Shown: positions 59,090 through 64,000 of the stretch, one piece after another
Layout: each line of letters starts with the position of its first letter
Numbering within the stretch: the stretch's first letter is position 1
From: Saccharothrix luteola
GTDB taxonomy: Bacteria > Actinomycetota > Actinomycetes > Mycobacteriales > Pseudonocardiaceae
Reading direction: 5' to 3'
Assembly (NCBI RefSeq): GCF_020859565.1
Contig: NZ_JAJHUO010000012.1
Span: forward strand, 23,766-87,765
Length of the DNA: 64,000 nucleotides
The notes under the pieces: generated by a model
What the model was told of the DNA's origin: nothing
Databases searched by the model: none
Seen by the model: only the letters and a program-made list of their open reading frames with translations
Position numbers and translations under genes: made by a program

Positions 59090-60050
59090 GTGTCGGTGGT
59101 CCTGACGAGACGAGGTCTCCGGCAGATGGGTTGGCGACCAAGCAAACCCACAACACCGGAGACCTCGTGGCCGGCGTAGCGGCAGCGGGCGGCACGGCCT
59201 GACCGTCGTGCAGTGGGCGGTGCTGCAAACCGCTCTTACCCGTCGAGCGCAGGCCGGGCCGTCCGCCGAAGTGGAGCGAGCGACAGTTGATCGACGGCAT
59301 CCGGTGGCGGACGCGGGCCGGTGTCCCGTGGCGGGACGTCCCGCCCGATTGCGGGCCCTGGCAGACCGTGTACGGGTTGTTCCGGCGCTGGCAGCGCGCG
59401 GGGGTGTGGCGGGAGCTCCTGACCGCGTTGCAGGCCCGCGCGGACGTCAACGGGGTGATCGTGTGGGACGTGAGCGTGGATTCCACGATCATGCGGGCGC
59501 ACCACCACGCCGCCGACGCCCGTAGACAGGAGGGCTCCAGGTCGAGCCTGCCGATCACGGGTTGGAGCGGTCGCGGGGCGGGTGGACCAGCAAGCTGCAC
59601 CTGGCTTGCGAACAGGGCCGCAAACCGCTGTCGCTGCTGGTCACCGCCGGACAGCGCGGCGACAGCCCGCAGTTCACCGCGGTGATCGAGCAGATCCGGG
59701 TGCCCCGGCCTGGTGGCGGTCGTGCGCGGACCAGACCGGACCGGGTGCCGACGGACAAGGCCTACAGCTCCCGGGCCAATCGCGTCGACCTGGGGTGACG
59801 GAGGACCAAGGCCACCATCGCCCAGCCTCGGGGCCAGGCTGCCCACCGCAAGGCCAAAGGCTCCCGCGGCGGGCGGCCACCGGCGTTCGACCCGGAGGTC
59901 TGCAAGCAACGCCACGCCGTGGAATGCGGCATCAACCTGCTCGAACAACACCGCGCCGTCGCGACCCGGTACGACAAGGTCGCTGTCCCGCTACCACGCG
60001 ACCGTCCACATCGCAGCCATCAACATCTGGCTACGAACCTTTGGAACACG
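59090..60050 (+). mobile_element. Remnant of an IS5-family insertion sequence
   Basis: Carries the broken transposase described separately. At its left side a 13-base perfect inverted repeat ACGAGGTCTCCGG (59110-59122) and complement (59156-59168) frames a hairpin just before the transposase frame. I could not identify matching terminal inverted repeats or a target duplication, so both ends are approximate; the right end may be deleted. Confidence 0.6.
59180..60045 (+). pseudogene. IS5-family transposase, multiply frameshifted
   Basis: Pieces of one DDE transposase appear in changing frames: HGLTVVQWAVLQ, then after about 59230 LLPVERRPGRPPKWSERQLIDGIRWRTRAGVPWRDVP and WQTVYGLFRRWQR with VIVWDVSVDSTIMRAHHHAADAR, then from about 59560 GGWTSKLHLACEQGRKPLSLLVTAGQRGDSPQF to RVPTDKAYSSRANRVDLG ending in TGA at 59796, then the same frame continues HRKAKGSRGGRPPAFDPEVCKQRHAVE to TRYDK, and after about 59985 YHATVHIAAINIWLRT in another frame. 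At least three frame changes plus one stop make it inactive. Confidence 0.88.
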
Positions 60051-60155
60051 GTCCAGCGGCCGTCCATCCGAACCCGGACCGCATTTCCCAACGTTGCGCA
60101 AATTATCGAAGCTGGGCAAGGAAATCCGTGCCGGGTGGTAAACAGGAATCGCGGA

Positions 60156-60167
60156 AGAAAGCGGTTT
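60156..60167. promoter_or_regulatory. LacI-type operator candidate
   Basis: GAAAGCGGTTTC, a palindrome with two central mismatches and central CG as in LacI-family operators, 53 bases before the start of the sugar permease gene. No LacI gene is in the window; an upstream regulator gene may have been removed or displaced by the insertion sequence. Confidence 0.4.
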
Positions 60168-60219
60168 CCCGACTGTGGCGCCGGGCGGGCTCGGCGCGTC
60201 ACTTCGCCGAGGGGGGCGC

Positions 60220-61122
60220 GTGGTCGATTCCCGGGCCAAGGGCAACCTGCGCCGCCGTGACGGTCGGGCGGCCTACTTGTTCCTGGCACCGTGGATCACC
60301 GGGATGGTCGCGATCACCATCGGCCCGATCCTGGCCTCGCTCTACCTCTCGTTCACGAACTACTCGCTGCTGCGCCCGCCGAAGTGGACGGGCCTGGCCA
60401 ACTACACCCGGATGGTCGGCGACGAACGGCTGCTGAACTCGCTCGGCGTGACGTTCCGGTACGTGTTCGTCTCCGTGCCGCTGCAACTGGCCGTGGCACT
60501 GGGCCTGGCGCTGCTGCTCAACCGGGGGCTGCGCGGCCTGGCGTTCTACCGCTCGGCCTACTACCTGCCGTCGCTGCTGGCGGGCAGCGTGTCGATCGCC
60601 ATCTTGTGGCGGCAGATGTTCGGCACCGACGGCCTGGTCAACGACCTGCTGGCGCTGGTCGGCGTCCGAGGCGTCGGCTGGATCGCGCACCCCGACTTCG
60701 CGCTGGGCACCCTGGTGCTGCTCAACGTGTGGACGTTCGGCGCGCCGATGGTGATCTTCCTGGCCGGTCTGCGCCAGATACCGACCACGTACTACGAAGC
60801 GGCCACAGTGGACGGCGCGGGCCGGTGGGCCAGGTTCCGGCACGTCACGGTGCCGCTGCTGACCCCGATCATCTTCTTCAACCTGGTGCTGCAGATGATC
60901 GGCGCGTTCCAGGCGTTCACGCAGGCGTTCGTCGTCAGCGGCGGCACGGGCGGTCCGTCGGACAAGACGCTCTTCTACACGCTGTACCTGTACCAGCGCG
61001 GTTTCGGCTCGTTCCAGATGGGCTACGCCTCGGCGCTGGCCTGGTTGTTGCTGGTGATCGTCGCGGCGCTGACCGCGGTGAACTTCCTGCTGGCCAAGCG
61101 ATGGGTGTTCTACGGTGACTGA
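60220..61122 (+). CDS. Sugar ABC transporter permease (MalF/UgpA type)
   Basis: 300 residues from the GTG at 60220 (GGGGGG upstream). Six membrane helices (YLFLAPWITGMVAITIGPILASLYLSF onward) and the EAA coupling loop YYEAATVDGAGRWARFRHVTVPLLTPI. It pairs with the next gene to form the channel of a CUT1 oligosaccharide importer; the ATPase (MsiK-like, shared in actinomycetes) is not encoded here. First gene of the operon; the next gene starts 8 bases before its stop. Confidence 0.95.
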   Translation: MVDSRAKGNLRRRDGRAAYLFLAPWITGMVAITIGPILASLYLSFTNYSLLRPPKWTGLANYTRMVGDERLLNSLGVTFRYVFVSVPLQLAVALGLALLLNRGLRGLAFYRSAYYLPSLLAGSVSIAILWRQMFGTDGLVNDLLALVGVRGVGWIAHPDFALGTLVLLNVWTFGAPMVIFLAGLRQIPTTYYEAATVDGAGRWARFRHVTVPLLTPIIFFNLVLQMIGAFQAFTQAFVVSGGTGGPSDKTLFYTLYLYQRGFGSFQMGYASALAWLLLVIVAALTAVNFLLAKRWVFYGD

Positions 61123-61963
61123 CCCGTTCGCGAGCGAACGCCGCCTGCCGGCGCCGCTGCGGCACGGCCTGCTGGTCGTGCTGGGCGTGGTGATGCTGTA
61201 CCCGCTGCTGTGGTTGCTGTCGAGCTCGTTCAAGCCGACCGACACGATCTTCCGCGACCCGTCGCCGTGGCCCAGCGAGTTCTCCCTGGCCAACTACGTC
61301 GAGGGCTGGACCGCGCTCGGCGCGCCGTTCCAGCGCTACCTGACCAACTCCGCGATCATCGCGGTGGCCTCGGTGGTGGGCAACCTGCTGTCGTGCTCGA
61401 TGGCCGCGTACGCGTTCGCCCGGCTGGAGTTCCGCGGCAAGAAGCTCATGTTCGCGATGATGCTGGCCACGATCATGCTGCCGATCCACGTGCTGATCGT
61501 GCCCCGCTACGTGCTGTTCTCCGAGCTGGGCTGGATCAACACCTACCTGCCGCTGGTCGTGCCGAAGTTCCTGGCCACCGACGCGTTCTTCGTCTTCCTG
61601 ATGGTGCAGTTCATCCGGTCGCTGCCGACCGAGCTGGACGAGGCGGCCCGCATCGACGGCTGCGGCCACTGGCGGATCTTCTGGCGGATCGTGATGCCGC
61701 TGTGCACGCCCGCGCTGGCCACCACGGCGGTGTTCACGTTCATCTGGACCTGGAACGACTTCTTCAGCCAACTGATCTTCCTGACCGACCAGGACCTGCA
61801 CACCGTCCCGGTGGCGCTGCGCACCTTCGTGGACGGTCAGGGCCGCAGCTCGTGGGGGCCGCTGTTCGCCATGTCGGTGGTCGGGCTGGCGCCGATCTTC
61901 GGCTTCTTCCTGGCCGGGCAGCGCTACCTGACCCAGGGGATCGCGACGACGGGCATCAAGTGA
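61115..61963 (+). CDS. Sugar ABC transporter permease (MalG/UgpE type)
   Basis: 282 residues from the GTG at 61115, overlapping the previous gene. Six helices and the EAA loop LDEAARIDGCGHWRIFWRIVMPLCTPA; the ending PIFGFFLAGQRYLTQGIATTGIK is typical for the MalG branch of CUT1 transporters. Partner of the preceding permease. Confidence 0.95.
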   Translation: MTDPFASERRLPAPLRHGLLVVLGVVMLYPLLWLLSSSFKPTDTIFRDPSPWPSEFSLANYVEGWTALGAPFQRYLTNSAIIAVASVVGNLLSCSMAAYAFARLEFRGKKLMFAMMLATIMLPIHVLIVPRYVLFSELGWINTYLPLVVPKFLATDAFFVFLMVQFIRSLPTELDEAARIDGCGHWRIFWRIVMPLCTPALATTAVFTFIWTWNDFFSQLIFLTDQDLHTVPVALRTFVDGQGRSSWGPLFAMSVVGLAPIFGFFLAGQRYLTQGIATTGIK

Positions 61964-61973
61964 GGAGACGGTC

Positions 61974-63248
61974 ATGACGAGGCTGGTGCTGTGCTTGGTC
62001 GGTGTCGCGGCCTTGGCGTTGTCGGGCTGCGCGCCGGGTTCGGGCGACGCCGGGGGACCGGTCGAGCTGAGGTTCTCGTGGTGGGGCAACGAGCAGCGCG
62101 CCCGGGCCACGGAGCAGGCGATCGACGCCTTCGAGGCGGCGAACCCCGGCATCGCGGTGAAGGGCGAGTACGCCGACTTCAACGCCTACTTCGACCGGAT
62201 CGCCACCCAGGTCGCGGCGAACGACGCGCCGGACGTGATCACGATGGGCGGCGTGTACCCGCGCGAGTACGGCGGCCGCGGCGCGCTGCTCGACCTGGAC
62301 GAGGTGAGCGGCTCGCTCGACCTCGGCGGGCTGGACGGGCCGGCGGTGGCCAACGGCCGGTTCGACGGCGTCCAGTACGGCGTGCCGACCGGCGTGAACA
62401 CGTACGGGATCGTGGTCAACCCGGCGGTCTTCCAGGCCGCCGGCGTGCCGCTGCCCGACGACGACAAGTGGACGTGGGCGGACTTCGAGCGGATCGCGGG
62501 CGAGCTCGCCGACCGGGCCCCGGAGGGCACGGTCGGCGTGGAGGACCCGACGGCGCCGGAGACGTTGGAGATCTTCTCCAAGCAACGCGGCGAAGGGCTC
62601 TACACTCCCGACGGCAAGGTCGGCATCAGCACCGGCAGCGTCGAGGAGTGGTTCCGGATGACGACACGGCTGCGTGACGCGGGCAGCACGCCGCAGGCCA
62701 CCGTGACCATCGAGCAGGCGGCCCTGTCCGCGCCCGAGCAGACCTTGATGGGCCGCGGTGTCGCGGGGATGCGGTTCGACTGGAGCAACCGGCTGACCGC
62801 GCTGCGCGCCGCGTCCGCCCAGCCGCTGGTGATGCTGCGCGCGCCGGGCGAGACGGCGGCCGGGCGGCCGGGCATGTGGTTGCAGGCCTCGCAGCTCTAC
62901 ACGGTCAACGCCGCCACCGAGCACCCCGAAGCGGCGGCGAAGCTGATCTCGTTCCTGGTCAACGACCCGGCGGCGGGCGCGGCCATCGGCACGGACCGCG
63001 GCATCCCGGCGAACGAGACCATCCGCGAGCGCATCGCCGGCTCGCTCACCGAGCACCAGGAGGTGGAGGTGGCGTTCATCGACGAGGTCAGCGGCAAGGT
63101 CACCGACGAGCTGGTGCCGGGCCCGGTGGGGTCCACCGACACGTCGCAGATCCTCCAGCGGGTCAACTCCGACGTGCTGTTCGACCGGCTCGGCCCGCCG
63201 GACGCGGCACGGCGGTTCGTGAACGAGGTCGCCGCGGCGATCGGCTGA
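61974..63248 (+). CDS. Sugar ABC transporter substrate-binding lipoprotein
   Basis: 424 residues. Lipobox LSGC at the end of the signal sequence (LVGVAALALSGCAPG). Family 1 binding protein: LRFSWWGNEQRARATEQAIDAFEAANPGIAVKGEYADFNAYFDRIATQVAANDAPDVITM, KWTWADFERIAGELA, and the C-terminal SDVLFDRLGPPDAARRFVNEV. Ligand probably an oligosaccharide or sugar acid derivative, not predictable. Its order after the permeases is unusual but known. Its stop overlaps the next start (TGATG). Confidence 0.94.
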   Translation: MTRLVLCLVGVAALALSGCAPGSGDAGGPVELRFSWWGNEQRARATEQAIDAFEAANPGIAVKGEYADFNAYFDRIATQVAANDAPDVITMGGVYPREYGGRGALLDLDEVSGSLDLGGLDGPAVANGRFDGVQYGVPTGVNTYGIVVNPAVFQAAGVPLPDDDKWTWADFERIAGELADRAPEGTVGVEDPTAPETLEIFSKQRGEGLYTPDGKVGISTGSVEEWFRMTTRLRDAGSTPQATVTIEQAALSAPEQTLMGRGVAGMRFDWSNRLTALRAASAQPLVMLRAPGETAAGRPGMWLQASQLYTVNAATEHPEAAAKLISFLVNDPAAGAAIGTDRGIPANETIRERIAGSLTEHQEVEVAFIDEVSGKVTDELVPGPVGSTDTSQILQRVNSDVLFDRLGPPDAARRFVNEVAAAIG

Positions 63249-64000
63249 TGACCTCGATCGACCGCAGGGCGCTGGTGGACCGGTACGCCGTCGAGGTGAC
63301 CGAGGTCGACCCGCGGTCGCCGCTGTCGGTGGGCAACGGCGAGCTGTGCGCCACGGTCGACGTGACCGGGTTGCAGACGTTCCCGCAGGAGTACGCGGGC
63401 GACGGCGGCACGCTGCTCGGCACGATGGCGCAATGGGGCTGGCACAGCACACCGGCGCCCGGCCACGTGCCGGACCTCGCCGACAGCGTCCGCTCGTACG
63501 ACACGCCACGCGGCCGGGTGCCGTACGTCGACCTCGCCGACTTCGACGCGGCCACGCCCGGCCAGCGGTGGCTGCGCGCCAACCCGCACCGGCTGGACCT
63601 GGCCCGGATCGGGCTGGTCGTCGACGGGACGCCGCCCGACCCGGTCGAGCTGCGCGAGCCGCGGCAACGGCTCGACCTGTGGACGGGGACGATCACCAGC
63701 GCGGTGCTGCTGGCGGGGATGCCGGTGCGGGTGACCACGTGCTGCCACCCGGAGCTCGACGCGCTCGGCGTGCGGGTGGCGTCGCCGGGGCTCGCGGGCG
63801 GTCGGCTCGCCGTGCGGATCGCGTTCCCGTACGGCTCGGAGTCGTGGCACGACGCCGCCGACTGGGAGCGCCCCGGCCGGCACGACAGCGCGTCGCAGGT
63901 GCTCGCGGACGGCGTCCGGATCGACCGGCGGCTCGACGCGACCCGGTTCCCGGTGCGCGTCCACGTCAACGCGGGTGCGACGGTGCGGCGGACCGGGCCG
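63248..64000 (+). CDS. Carbohydrate-active enzyme-like protein, partial
   Basis: Begins MTSIDRRALVDRYAVEVTEVDPRSPLSVGNGELCATVDVTGLQTFP at 63248 and runs open to the window edge (251 codons seen, C-terminus missing). The SVGNGE...DVTGLQTF...GTMAQWGWHS opening recurs in bacterial proteins with an N-terminal beta-sandwich and a probable (alpha/alpha)6 barrel like GH65/GH95-type glycosidases; I cannot assign a numbered family. No signal peptide, so it would act on an imported oligosaccharide, in line with being translationally coupled to the sugar transporter. Confidence 0.75.
   Translation, partial: MTSIDRRALVDRYAVEVTEVDPRSPLSVGNGELCATVDVTGLQTFPQEYAGDGGTLLGTMAQWGWHSTPAPGHVPDLADSVRSYDTPRGRVPYVDLADFDAATPGQRWLRANPHRLDLARIGLVVDGTPPDPVELREPRQRLDLWTGTITSAVLLAGMPVRVTTCCHPELDALGVRVASPGLAGGRLAVRIAFPYGSESWHDAADWERPGRHDSASQVLADGVRIDRRLDATRFPVRVHVNAGATVRRTGP

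Overview
The window is GC-rich DNA with dense, mostly leaderless or GTG/ATG-started genes, long antisense open frames and GTG starts behind GGAGG sites. Together with threonine-tract linkers in the cellulases, a CebR-type operator, an LAATG sorting motif and two P450s, this points to a soil actinomycete. The order Pseudonocardiales (Saccharothrix, Actinosynnema or Lentzea type) is my best guess, but it is inference from gene style and not from a marker gene.

Layout. 0-10 kb: an orphan SMI1/KNR4 protein, a P450, a serine hydrolase, a secreted FAD cholesterol oxidase and a three-subunit molybdenum hydroxylase operon (2Fe-2S, FAD, Mo-binding). 9.7-10.7 kb: a decayed TIR-WD40 gene. 10.8-25 kb: secreted polysaccharide enzymes (GH95 fucosidase type, CBM2-GH5 cellulase, large GH3-PA14-lectin enzyme, PIG-L deacetylase with a lectin tail) mixed with a DinB protein, an Imm10 protein, a DHA2 exporter and a second P450. 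25-34 kb: SDR, LOG-family protein, serine hydrolase, a secreted DUF3152 metalloprotease, an OmpR/HK two-component pair, a pentapeptide protein and a surface protein with an LAATG anchor.

34-43.5 kb is the most unusual part. A probable Zur box precedes a peptide/metal-type ABC lipoprotein and a permease in which both membrane halves are fused in one chain, with no ATPase beside them. Directly after it lies a 20-codon leader frame carrying the leucine run CTC-CTG-CTC-CTG, an intrinsic terminator, and two tRNA genes with leucine anticodons GAG and CAG but short (type I) variable arms. After an F420/flavin-type PPOX protein and a nitroreductase come two overlapping genes for a multi-domain RNA repair system: RNA ligase-kinase, and DUF504-phosphatase-2H phosphoesterase-nucleotidyltransferase.

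43.6-52 kb: htpG, then a co-directional SDR / amidohydrolase / MaoC hydratase / MHS transporter operon, followed by a divergent IclR regulator and pobA, suggesting use of aromatic acids. 52-58 kb: GH10 xylanase-CBM2, a PadR-controlled membrane group, a DJ-1/PfpI protein and a second CBM2-GH5 endoglucanase with a perfect CebR operator. 58.6-64 kb: a SelW-like protein, a broken IS5-type transposase and a sugar ABC importer (two permeases, one lipoprotein) followed by a carbohydrate-related gene cut by the window end.

The window has no rRNA, CRISPR array or intact mobile element that I can see.
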